In this document: one piece after another, positions 1 through 7,105 of the stretch
How positions within the stretch are numbered: the stretch's first letter is position 1
How the letters are laid out: the number at the start of each line of letters is the position of its first letter
Assembly: GCA_014380705.1 (NCBI GenBank)
Contig: JACMJI010000381.1
Location: 1-13,861, forward strand
Direction: 5' to 3'
Length of the DNA: 13,861 nt
From: Gorillibacterium sp.
GTDB lineage: Bacteria > Bacillota > Bacilli > Paenibacillales > NBRC-103111
Made by a program: the position numbers and the translations under genes
The notes under the pieces: model-generated
What the model was told of the DNA's origin: nothing
Seen by the model: the letters and a program-made list of their open reading frames with translations, nothing else
The model's database searches: none

Positions 1-128
1 GGATTTGGTGATCTAGCCTGCGTAGAGAAAAAAATGGAATAAAGAACACTATGCCCATGCCAGTCATTAATAGGGCATAGTCTTCTTTATTCCATTTTTT
101 TCTCTACGCAGGCTAGATCACCAAATCC
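1..128. repeat. 56-bp near-perfect inverted repeat at the left edge
   Basis: Bases 1-56 are the reverse complement of bases 73-128 with one mismatch (47 against 82); the 16-base spacer is 57-72. The match runs to base 1, so the left arm may continue outside the window. The right arm (73-128) reads as TadC coding sequence in frame with the gene that follows, while the left arm is the same sequence inverted. The left arm is therefore the derived copy. A fold-back chimera or contig-end artefact is the simplest explanation; a real inverted duplication is the alternative. It has no U-tract and lies inside a gene, so it is not a typical terminator. Confidence 0.95.
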
Positions 129-619
129 GCAATAAAAAAAGAAAAATAATCATTGAGCTTCCCGAGCTCTTGAGCAAGATTGTCCTGCTAGTTAATGCGG
201 GAGATACCGTACAGCAGGCGATTGGAAGATGTGCCACTCCAATAGGCGAAGACCAAGCGATTAGCAAGGAGAAGAAAGTAAGTACAAGTCCACTACATCG
301 AGAATTATCTGTTTTGATTCACGATCTGGGGAATAACTTGTCTTTTTCCGTTGCATTAGAGAACTTCAGCAAACGCTGCAGCGTGCAGGAGGTTTCATTG
401 TTCACGAATACCGTCCTGCTCAATTATCGGCGGGGCGGTGAGGACTTTGTAACCAGCCTACGGGAGTTAAATCGTGTGCTGTGGGAGAAAAGAAAATCGT
501 TAGCGAAAACCTTGGGAGAGGAGGCCTCTTCAAAGCTTGTGTTTCCAATGGTACTTATTTTTCTGGTTGTAACAGTGATTGTTGCTGCTCCAGCTATCTT
601 GATGATGGACTTATATTAG
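74..619 (+). CDS. tadC: TadC-like type II secretion F-domain protein, 5' end disrupted
   Basis: C-terminal part of a Tad pilus inner-membrane platform protein (type II secretion system F family), the partner of TadB and the TadA ATPase in pilus assembly. The frame is open from base 74, just after a TAG at 71-73 in the repeat spacer. It starts with a hydrophobic stretch (GIVFFIPFF), then a basic segment, then the family-typical ELPELLSKIVLLVNAG and TVQQAI. The C-terminus is a membrane helix (FPMVLIFLVVTVIVAAPAIL) ending in MMDLY. A TTG at 170 could be taken as a start, giving 149 residues, but it cuts into the conserved ELPELL motif, so it is not the natural start. About 181 residues remain; full-length members are around 280-310, so the N-terminal membrane part is missing. 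The loss coincides with the inverted repeat, so it may not be a true pseudogene. The flp gene follows 16 bases later. Confidence 0.85.
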   Translation, partial: GIVFFIPFFSLRRLDHQIRNKKRKIIIELPELLSKIVLLVNAGDTVQQAIGRCATPIGEDQAISKEKKVSTSPLHRELSVLIHDLGNNLSFSVALENFSKRCSVQEVSLFTNTVLLNYRRGGEDFVTSLRELNRVLWEKRKSLAKTLGEEASSKLVFPMVLIFLVVTVIVAAPAILMMDLY

Positions 620-635
620 AGAGGAATGTGATGAG

Positions 636-881
636 ATGATCGTAATGAATAAGAGAGAAAAGCAAATGAATTGGAAAGATAAAGTAGTTTTAGGCAGTAA
701 GCGTTTTTGGAAGAATGAAGAGGGGCTTGGCACCCTGGAGATGTTAATGATCCTAGCTGTGTTAGTGATTATCGCAATCGCGTTTAGAAAATGGATTGTA
801 AAATGGATCAACGATCTATTTGCGGACACGGATGGAAAAATAACAGATACCTCGAATGCTCCGACAGTTGACGAACCGTAA
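636..881 (+). CDS. Flp1-like type IVb prepilin
   Basis: An 81-residue probable major pilin of the Tad pilus. Residues 1-29 form a hydrophilic, lysine-rich leader. Then comes the class III prepilin site: Gly30, followed by LGTLE with Glu35 at +5 of the mature protein, and a hydrophobic helix (about 36-50, MLMILAVLVIIAIAF). The tail is short and acidic (DLFADTDGK onward), typical of Flp1-like pilins of Gram-positive bacteria. The prepilin peptidase encoded at 5018-5548 is the likely processing enzyme. The start ATG at 636 has a purine-rich site (GAGAGG, 619-624) about 11 bases upstream; ATG 645 is an alternative start three residues later. Its stop overlaps the next gene by one base (TAATG at 879-883), which suggests translational coupling. 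The family call is from the leader and helix pattern. Confidence 0.85.
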   Translation: MIVMNKREKQMNWKDKVVLGSKRFWKNEEGLGTLEMLMILAVLVIIAIAFRKWIVKWINDLFADTDGKITDTSNAPTVDEP

Positions 882-1996
882 TGATGAGTTGGCAATATGC
901 TGCAAAGGCTGCTAAGGCTATTAAGGCAAAAGCTGCAAAGGTAAAGGTTGTCATGGTAAGGACTGCAAATGCAGAGGTCGCAAAGGGAAGCTTCCCTTTG
1001 CGGAAGCTTCTGCATCTAGTGAAGCGAGAGGATGGACAATTAACACTTGAGGCTACTATGGTTTTTCCACTCATCCTGGTGCTTAGCTTCTGCATGCTAT
1101 TCTTTAGCCTATATGTGTACCGATCAGCAAATTTAGAATTCGCTTCAGAAGCGGCGGCAGAGAGTGCGGCTTCCAACTGGGACAACTCGCAGAAGGATCC
1201 ACTAACCGGAGCGTACGAACCTAGCGGGAATGATGGCTTATATTGGCGTACTTCTAGCTCAGAATGGTCAGCTTTGTTCGGACTTTCGGGGAATCGATCA
1301 AGTCGATTGATTCTTCCTGTAGAAGACTCACAGGCAATGAGTATCAACCAGAAAAAGCTTGCTCGAGCAGCCGTCAGAATTCCTCTTGACGTTAAGGGAG
1401 AGCTTGTCTATCAGAATAGTTTTATTGAGCGGAGCGTTCGCGTCCGCTTGAATCAGGCAGGTGTTGCACCAAGCTTTTATAACTCTCTTATGCCTAGCGA
1501 TCGAAGCACCGGAGCAGCAGTATCCTATGTAACGGAACCGGCTGAGTTTATACGCAACCTGGAGCTATTCGTTGATTATGCTGGCAGATTAAAGAGCTTT
1601 TTAACGAAGAAAGACGGCGGACAAGCTGCGTTTGAACAATTTTCCGAAGAGAAGCCGCCCCCCTATATCGATTCAGAGGCCAAAGCGAAGAAGTATATTC
1701 AGGAAATGGTTAATGGTAAGCTTCCCGATCATTTGGTGACAAATCCAGTTGGCAAATGGCGCGAATACGATGCAATCGATGCAGACGGAGTCGCTCATGA
1801 TGCTAAATACACAATTAGTAAGCAAGAGGCGTTTGCACAGATTGCCAAAGACGCTGAACTGTTGCGAAGAGGAGAAATCAAGGGCTGTGTGTGGCATTTT
1901 TTTCGCTATAAGAAAAGCAATAAACAATATTTAACACCAGCTATCAAAAGCGAGTTGGAACGAAATGGAATTATTTATGTTGTTCATGATTTATAG
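881..1996 (+). CDS. TadE-like pilus assembly pseudopilin with Lys/Ala-rich leader
   Basis: A 371-residue protein of TadE type, probably a minor pseudopilin of the Tad apparatus. The prepilin-like site is Gly52 followed by QLTLE with Glu57 at +5, then a membrane helix at about 58-80 (MVFPLILVLSFCMLFFSLYVY). Residues 83-96 are alanine- and glutamate-rich (FASEAAAESAAS), as is common directly after the TadE helix. The rest (100-371) is a soluble, presumably extracytoplasmic domain that I do not recognise. The leader is unusually long: residues 7-22 are almost only Ala and Lys, and the DNA there holds overlapping hairpins. ATG 881 overlaps the flp stop codon. An internal ATG at 953 (residue 25) would remove the Lys/Ala stretch and give a more usual leader, so the true start is uncertain. 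Confidence 0.75.
   Translation: MMSWQYAAKAAKAIKAKAAKVKVVMVRTANAEVAKGSFPLRKLLHLVKREDGQLTLEATMVFPLILVLSFCMLFFSLYVYRSANLEFASEAAAESAASNWDNSQKDPLTGAYEPSGNDGLYWRTSSSEWSALFGLSGNRSSRLILPVEDSQAMSINQKKLARAAVRIPLDVKGELVYQNSFIERSVRVRLNQAGVAPSFYNSLMPSDRSTGAAVSYVTEPAEFIRNLELFVDYAGRLKSFLTKKDGGQAAFEQFSEEKPPPYIDSEAKAKKYIQEMVNGKLPDHLVTNPVGKWREYDAIDADGVAHDAKYTISKQEAFAQIAKDAELLRRGEIKGCVWHFFRYKKSNKQYLTPAIKSELERNGIIYVVHDL
979..1010 (+). other. Two overlapping, mutually exclusive hairpins inside the coding sequence
   Basis: Bases 979-1002 form a perfect 24-base palindrome centred on AAGCTT; as RNA it gives a 10-bp stem with an AGCU loop. Bases 987-995 can instead pair perfectly with 1002-1010 (GAAGCTTCC with GGAAGCTTC, 9 bp, loop 996-1001). 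The two structures share bases and cannot form together. Both lie in the leader codons of the TadE-like gene. No U-tract follows, so this is not an intrinsic terminator. Whether it affects expression is unknown. Confidence 0.6.
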
Positions 1997-2036
1997 TGGC
2001 AGGACTTCTTACCATGGTTAACCTGCAGGAGGTTGT

Positions 2037-4301
2037 ATGTGGAAAATTTTTTTTATCAAGTCAGACGGCTCCGTGTCGGTGTATCTGATCATAATCCTTT
2101 TGCCCATATTTCTATTTAACGCCGTGTTGATCGACCTCGTTCGATTTAAGCTTGCCGAACGAGAGTCGGATCGGGCAGTCAAAGCGGCAGTGCGTTCAGT
2201 TTTAGCCGAATACCAAACCGATTTACGTCCGTACGGGTTATTCGGAAGAGAGGATAATAAGGATGCGATGCGTTCGGTCTTTGGGGATATGGTTAGTAAG
2301 AACATTCCAAAGTCTGTAAGCCAAGGGTCTCATCACTCTCTCTGGTTTAATCCTGATGATGGTGAAGTGAAGGGCTTCTATAGTCTAGCTAACCACCAAA
2401 TCTTCCGAAAACAAGTAAATGAAGATATGAAGTATAAGGCACCAATAGAATTCACCTTAGAGTTAGTGGAGAAATTCAAAAATACAGGTGTATCCAATGA
2501 TATGAAGTCGACCTCTGATTTATTTGCAAATGCACAATCCTTGGAGAAAAAGTGGACAAAGGTGAATGACATGCTGGACAAGAGTTGGCTAGCAGCGAAA
2601 AATTTAGCAAACCTTGCCCAAACCCTAGAGAGTGATTACGCGAGCAGACTTACGACAATAAACGAACTAGCTGTAAAGATTGGTCTTCATGATGTTGTTC
2701 GAGTGACTGAATCGTTAAATCAGATCCAAGTCGAGGCTAAACAAGCGAATGAACAAGTGTCCCAATTGCGAAGTTCTCTGTTAAATAACCAATCCTCACT
2801 CCAAATGTTGCAAAAAAATGCCAAAAAGAATGCGGTTGAGATCGCCTCCCTAAAAGCAAATATCCTAGCTTTAGAGCATTCGCTTTCTACACTAGAGGGT
2901 TCAATCCATGATTTATCGCAACGAAAAGTGACGCTTGAGCAATTGCTGGTGGATTTAGCAAGCTATGCAACCGAAATGGAGCGGGCTAAACGGAAAGCCC
3001 CACTCGATTACGAACATTTAAACCAGTTGTTTCAAGAGTTGAATACTCATTTGACGACAGCACGGGCAGCAAATGCTGAACTGCGTTTGGAGAAAGAGCA
3101 GCTTATAGCAAAGCTTTCGGGTAGTGATCCATCCACCAAATCGATTTACGAATCGATTCCTGTATGGGATGAACAATTTTTCACCCTTTATCTCACCGAG
3201 GGTGATCGCCTCCCAGCTCTTTTCAGTGGATTTACCATTCGATTAACATCGGCTGGGCTTATTGCAGGTGGTCTCTATGAGCAGTTAGTTGAAACGAATC
3301 GCACCATGGGTGAGAAGGCGAAGCAATTCATGGTAAATCGACAAGAGCTTGAGCAGGAAAGAGCAGAACGTATTAAAGCGATAAGGGGAAAGCAGGAGGA
3401 GCAACAAAGCCTGATTAAGAAGACACTGGCTGAAGTAAACGGCGTTCTGGGCAGTTGTGGGATTTGGGGGACAGAGGATGCTTATTCAAATGCATATCAA
3501 CAATTGTCTGGCTTGGGGGAGGGGGCAGGTAGCGGGCTCTATGCGAAGTATATGTTGTACAATTCTGCTGGTCGCGCGGAAGCAGGTACAGAAGGATTAA
3601 ATTTGCCTAATTCCGCTTCCAATCAGAACTTGGATAACGCCATGTCACTGGCAAGCCGGCTTGGACAATTGCTGCTAGATGCTCGTGGTGAATTATATTT
3701 AAATGAATATGCGTTGTCGCGGTTTTCCTATCGCACCTCAGCAGCGAAGAGTGCAACTGATCGAAGCTTGGCTGGTCAAGAAGCAGAGTATATTCTCTAT
3801 GGCCAAGGTTCCTGTGCAAGCAATTATGGCGCTGCTTATGGAGAGATGTTCATGGTTTTCTTCGCCATTCGGACAATAGAAGCATTAACTGACCCTAGGA
3901 TCGAGCTGCTCAATGTCGGTTCACCACTCCTTGTCTTTCTCGCCGCAGCAGCAAAGGGGGCGGCTGAAGCCTACATGGATATGAACAAGCTTGTAGCGGG
4001 CAAAGACATTCCCGTTATTAAAAAGCTGCCTGGCCTAACCTTAACTTACAAAGACATGCTTCGGGTGCTATTCCTGCTGCATAGCAATGATCGAAAAATG
4101 ATGTCACGCATGCAAGCCTTAATCGAATTGAACACCAACCTTGATTTGACAAAACAAACAACATTTATTCGTGGTGAAGCTAAGACATCCTTTAGACTTT
4201 TGTTTTTGCCAGGTGTTGCCTCAAAGCTCGGCCGTCCACTATACGGTACAATTCAGGGCGATCGAATTATCATATCATCAGTGGCGGTGATGGATTATTA
4301 A
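2037..4301 (+). CDS. Large single-pass Tad-locus protein with coiled coil (DUF5702-like)
   Basis: A 754-residue protein that looks like the large TadG-position component of Firmicute Tad loci; the DUF5702 label is from memory of such loci and is not verified. The N-terminus is short: Gly11 followed by SVSVY, then a membrane helix at about 15-33 (VYLIIILLPIFLFNAVLID). It resembles a pilin leader, but Tyr16 occupies the position where Glu is expected. Residues 34-60 are charged (RFKLAERESDRAVKAAVRS). About 230-350 and 425-460 have the heptad-like Leu/Glu/Gln/Lys pattern of coiled coils. The C-terminal third is globular, with an alanine-rich patch (VFLAAAAKGAAEAYMDM) and a hydrophobic end (IIISSVAVMDY). 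The start ATG at 2037 has a strong site (AGGAGG, 2027-2032). It follows the first TadE-like gene by 40 bases and runs into the second. It is probably anchored in the membrane with its bulk outside. Confidence 0.65.
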   Translation: MWKIFFIKSDGSVSVYLIIILLPIFLFNAVLIDLVRFKLAERESDRAVKAAVRSVLAEYQTDLRPYGLFGREDNKDAMRSVFGDMVSKNIPKSVSQGSHHSLWFNPDDGEVKGFYSLANHQIFRKQVNEDMKYKAPIEFTLELVEKFKNTGVSNDMKSTSDLFANAQSLEKKWTKVNDMLDKSWLAAKNLANLAQTLESDYASRLTTINELAVKIGLHDVVRVTESLNQIQVEAKQANEQVSQLRSSLLNNQSSLQMLQKNAKKNAVEIASLKANILALEHSLSTLEGSIHDLSQRKVTLEQLLVDLASYATEMERAKRKAPLDYEHLNQLFQELNTHLTTARAANAELRLEKEQLIAKLSGSDPSTKSIYESIPVWDEQFFTLYLTEGDRLPALFSGFTIRLTSAGLIAGGLYEQLVETNRTMGEKAKQFMVNRQELEQERAERIKAIRGKQEEQQSLIKKTLAEVNGVLGSCGIWGTEDAYSNAYQQLSGLGEGAGSGLYAKYMLYNSAGRAEAGTEGLNLPNSASNQNLDNAMSLASRLGQLLLDARGELYLNEYALSRFSYRTSAAKSATDRSLAGQEAEYILYGQGSCASNYGAAYGEMFMVFFAIRTIEALTDPRIELLNVGSPLLVFLAAAAKGAAEAYMDMNKLVAGKDIPVIKKLPGLTLTYKDMLRVLFLLHSNDRKMMSRMQALIELNTNLDLTKQTTFIRGEAKTSFRLLFLPGVASKLGRPLYGTIQGDRIIISSVAVMDY
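4294..4299 (+). promoter_or_regulatory. Possible ATT start of the second TadE-like gene, overlapping the upstream stop
   Basis: The TadE-like frame stays open upstream of ATG 4336 back to a TGA at 4288-4290, and encodes KSTHFARDNHGS directly before MTLEAS. That is a normal basic prepilin leader ending at the cleavage glycine. The extension holds no ATG, GTG or TTG; only two ATT codons (4294 and 4297) could start it. GGCGG at 4283-4287 is a possible ribosome-binding site, 6 bases from 4294. ATT is rare but known as a start codon (infC of Escherichia coli). A single-base sequence error is the main alternative, since ATG 4290 lies in another frame. Confidence 0.45.
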
Positions 4302-4335
4302 ATCAACCCATTTTGCAAGAGATAATCACGGCAGT

Positions 4336-4968
4336 ATGACGTTAGAGGCATCCATTGCCCTGCCATTCTTTATCCTTCTCGTATTAGCGATGAATTGTTT
4401 CATTCGGTTGTCGGTTGTTGAATCCAAACTGCAATCTGCGACTAGCGAAACGGTAAAAGAAATATCGACTCATTTTGGGCCCATTGATCTGTTATATCGA
4501 GAAGCACATAAGGTAGTCGTTACCTCCAAACCAGGGGTAATTGTCGGTCAAGTAATCAATAAAATTGAAGGAGCACGCGAACAGGTGCTTGGTGTGGAGG
4601 ATGCGGCTATCCAGATGGAAGCGCTGATCCCTGAGCCGATTGTCCATTTGCTTAAATGGGAGAAGACTCGGCGTGAGCAATTGGAGTTAAGTGGCAACCA
4701 GTTCGCTCAAGATGCCATTCAGGAATGTGTTGATCCATTACTTAATCAGGCATTTAAACCTATTATTCTCCACTTTTCAGATGATCGAGTCATTCATAAG
4801 GAAAATTTGACGGTTGTTAAAGTAACGATGCCAGACTTAAATGCCTATAAACATGTTGATTTTGGTATTGAAGTTGAATATAAATATCAGCTTCCCATCC
4901 CATTTGTCAATAAAACGATAACACTCAGAAAAAGGGCCATGGAAAGAGTATGGATCGGAAGTAGATAA
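4336..4968 (+). CDS. Second TadE-like pilus assembly pseudopilin
   Basis: The conventional ATG start gives 210 residues beginning MTLEASIALPFFILLVLAM, which is the TadE helix itself. The residues encoded just upstream in the same frame (FARDNHGS) supply the expected basic leader and the Gly that precedes SMTLE, with Glu at +5. The real protein is therefore probably 14-15 residues longer, from a non-standard start near 4294. No good ribosome-binding site precedes 4336. After the membrane helix (about 5-25) comes a soluble region without a motif I recognise, ending in a basic tail (KTITLRKRAMERVWIGSR). It begins 34 bases after the large coiled-coil protein and is followed by the prepilin peptidase, which could process it. 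Probably a minor component of the Tad pilus. The family assignment is good; the start is uncertain. Confidence 0.75.
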   Translation: MTLEASIALPFFILLVLAMNCFIRLSVVESKLQSATSETVKEISTHFGPIDLLYREAHKVVVTSKPGVIVGQVINKIEGAREQVLGVEDAAIQMEALIPEPIVHLLKWEKTRREQLELSGNQFAQDAIQECVDPLLNQAFKPIILHFSDDRVIHKENLTVVKVTMPDLNAYKHVDFGIEVEYKYQLPIPFVNKTITLRKRAMERVWIGSR

Positions 4969-5017
4969 TTTTTTGTGAAATATCAAAGCAGGAATGAAAT
5001 GGAGAGCTGAGCGAAGC

Positions 5018-5548
5018 ATGACAATGACTTGGATCACACTTGGAGCGTTAGTCGGAGCCGCTATGATAACGGATCTGAGGAGTCGATGTATCCCGAACTG
5101 GTTGACAATATCTGGTGCTGTGATTGGGTTTATATTGCAAATCTTCAATGGGGGAAGAGAAGGTATGGGAGCGGCTGCTCTTGGGCTCGCACTTGGTTTT
5201 GTTCCCTTCTTTGTGCTGTATCTCTTTGGGGCACTTGGTGCAGGAGATGTAAAGCTATTTGCTGCCATCGGTTCGATCGCGGGTGGTGTCTTTGTGTTAA
5301 ATTGCGCACTTTATTCGATTATCTTCGCTGGGATCATTGGAGTTGGCATTTATGTTCACCAAAAATTGCTTTTTAGTAAAATAAGCCTAATGTTTCTTGC
5401 TCTATTTCGTTTTATTACGAGCAAGGATTTTAACGAGCTTCAGATTATCCCTCAAAAAGACATGCTGCGTTTTCCCTTTATGTATGCTGTTGCTCCTGCT
5501 ACACTGACCCTATTCATTGAACATTTTTCCGGAAGTGGGTACATGTGA
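5018..5548 (+). CDS. A24-family prepilin peptidase (TadV/CpaA type)
   Basis: A membrane aspartic protease that should remove the leaders of the Flp1-like and TadE-like prepilins of this operon. With this start it has 176 residues and several membrane helices. The two catalytic aspartates are visible: Asp19 in ITDLRSRCIPNWLT, and Asp77 in the GxGD motif (GALGAGDVKLFAAIG). It lacks the N-terminal methyltransferase domain of PilD-type enzymes and is the short length usual for TadV/CpaA. I chose ATG 5018 because GGAGAG at 5001-5006 sits 11 bases upstream. ATG 4994, which gives 184 residues, has its purines almost touching the start codon; ATG 5024 is a third option. The stop overlaps the start of the FHA gene, so the two are probably translationally coupled. 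Confidence 0.9.
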   Translation: MTMTWITLGALVGAAMITDLRSRCIPNWLTISGAVIGFILQIFNGGREGMGAAALGLALGFVPFFVLYLFGALGAGDVKLFAAIGSIAGGVFVLNCALYSIIFAGIIGVGIYVHQKLLFSKISLMFLALFRFITSKDFNELQIIPQKDMLRFPFMYAVAPATLTLFIEHFSGSGYM

Positions 5549-6921
5549 TGATAAAAGTACTTCATGGATTAAATTGCGACAAAATGGAGCGAGGAGGCTA
5601 TTTTCTTGCCCTAAGCAGGGAGCCATTTATCGCCAGAACAGAGTTTATTACAATGGAGAAGAAAATGCTATTGAATTGTACAATTCCTGGAGTTTTACCC
5701 ACTACTATTGAAGAAACAGATTTACAAATCACGCTATTATATGAATATACGTCCAAACGACCCCTGTCAACGGGGAGCCAAGTACGTTGCTATAGCCGCG
5801 AGAGCTTTGCAAGAATCGTTATCGGAATTGTCTCCATTCTTGAGAATTGTCATACCTACCTATTAAGTCCACATCGTTTTGTGCTTGATCCTGCATATAT
5901 TTTTTCTGCTGGAAGCTGGGCTGAACTGGAATTACTCTATGTTCCTCTGAAAATGATGGATGACGAACCAAGCTTGGAGACCCGTTTTAGGGAGATGCTT
6001 GAGACTTTATGGCAGCATATGAATTGGAAGGACGAGGATGTGGATAGAGGATGGTTTAATAAGCTGCAAGCAGCGGAAAATTATCTGGAATGCAAGAAAA
6101 TGCTGCTCGTATCGCTTCGATCTGGAGAATGTGTTGAAACGAAGCGCGAAGATAATGGATTACGTAGAGCGTCTTATATCATCTCCGAGACGAAGCAAGA
6201 GATAAGCGGGGATCGCCCACTGATTGAAGAAGAGCAGTCAGCTGAAATACATGTCAAGGATAAGGCACCAACATTTCAGGGTGGGGCGATGCGCAGAACG
6301 ATTCCCAAAAAGGTGTTGGGCATGATTGCGATCATTACTACCTTAGTCTGGCTGTTGTACATTGCTTCATCAATAGATGCCCTACTTTTTATTGCAATAG
6401 GGGTAAGCTTACTCAGTCTTGACCTCATCTATGCGTTCTGGAAGCTTGATACTCAGCCAAGGATTGTTCAAAGCAAGGATATCGAAGCATTAAATGGTAA
6501 TTTAAAGCCGATAACTTCACCTCAGCTTGTCGCAGATTTCTACTCCGCTTCTCCAGATCGGACAGAACTTCTCGTTCACTCTCAGGCTACGGTTCTGCTT
6601 AGCAAGCGTAATCTACCCATCCCTACGAAGACTTTTCTTGAATATGATGAGGCGGGGACGATCAAAAATCTATCGGTTGAGCCAAGTGGGCTTTTGCTAG
6701 GCCGCGACTCTACTCAGACGGTTTTTATGCAAGATGACCGAGAAGTATCACGGTATCATGCGGAGATTACATTATTAGAAAACAACTATTTCATTCGCGA
6801 CCTTGGTTCAAAGAACGGTACCTGCTTAAACGGAGATGAATTGATTCCACTAAGAGAAACCCTGCTTAAAGATGGGGATAAGCTTGCCATGTCGAGGTAT
6901 GTTTTTGTGTTTCGGAGCTAG
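5545..6921 (+). CDS. Membrane protein with DUF6382-like N-terminus and C-terminal FHA domain
   Basis: A 458-residue protein that closes the Tad operon. Residues 1-200 form a cytoplasmic region that I think matches DUF6382 (from memory, unverified). Residues 200-250 are a charged linker, and 257-300 hold two closely spaced membrane helices (VLGMIAIITTLVWLLYIA and LLFIAIGVSLLSLDLIYAF). Residues 380-458 are an FHA domain with the phosphothreonine-binding positions kept: Gly386-Arg387, Ser402-Arg403 with His405, and Asn424-Gly425 in SKNGT. The two helices place both ends on the same side, presumably the cytoplasm. It should bind a phosphorylated partner, so a Hanks-type kinase could influence the pilus; this is inference. 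The start is GTG 5545 or ATG 5548, overlapping the peptidase stop (GTGATG), with GGAAGTGGG at 5531-5539 as the ribosome-binding site. Confidence 0.8.
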   Translation: MMIKVLHGLNCDKMERGGYFLALSREPFIARTEFITMEKKMLLNCTIPGVLPTTIEETDLQITLLYEYTSKRPLSTGSQVRCYSRESFARIVIGIVSILENCHTYLLSPHRFVLDPAYIFSAGSWAELELLYVPLKMMDDEPSLETRFREMLETLWQHMNWKDEDVDRGWFNKLQAAENYLECKKMLLVSLRSGECVETKREDNGLRRASYIISETKQEISGDRPLIEEEQSAEIHVKDKAPTFQGGAMRRTIPKKVLGMIAIITTLVWLLYIASSIDALLFIAIGVSLLSLDLIYAFWKLDTQPRIVQSKDIEALNGNLKPITSPQLVADFYSASPDRTELLVHSQATVLLSKRNLPIPTKTFLEYDEAGTIKNLSVEPSGLLLGRDSTQTVFMQDDREVSRYHAEITLLENNYFIRDLGSKNGTCLNGDELIPLRETLLKDGDKLAMSRYVFVFRS

Positions 6922-7053
6922 TTACAAACGTTAACTGCAGTGAAAAAAGAAACGTACTTTGGATTATTGTGGACCTACAATAAGCAATCGGAAGGAGCGG
7001 CATTCATCCGAATTTTTCCTTCTGTGTCTTTCTGTTTCTTTCTGGCTAAACTA

Positions 7054-7062
7054 TGTTATAAT
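7054..7062 (+). promoter_or_regulatory. Extended -10 promoter for the Dabb-family gene
   Basis: TGTTATAAT at 7054-7062 is a perfect -10 hexamer (TATAAT, 7057-7062) preceded by the TGn extension. The pyrimidine-rich sequence upstream has no good -35, which fits an extended -10 promoter. Transcription would start near 7069, about 37 bases before ATG 7106. The gap 6922-7053 shows no convincing intrinsic terminator for the pilus operon. Confidence 0.65.
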
Positions 7063-7105
7063 GTCCGTTATGTTACTACTCCAATGAAACGGGGAGGAGA
7101 TTTCA

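Noticed and set aside
1..128. The left-edge palindrome as a transposon end, attachment site or terminator
   Set aside because: There is no transposase or integrase nearby, no U-tract, and the right arm reads as conserved TadC coding sequence.
808..1347. 179-residue minus-strand open frame
   Set aside because: It lies opposite the well-supported flp and TadE-like genes, has no ribosome-binding site, and its composition follows from the opposite strand.
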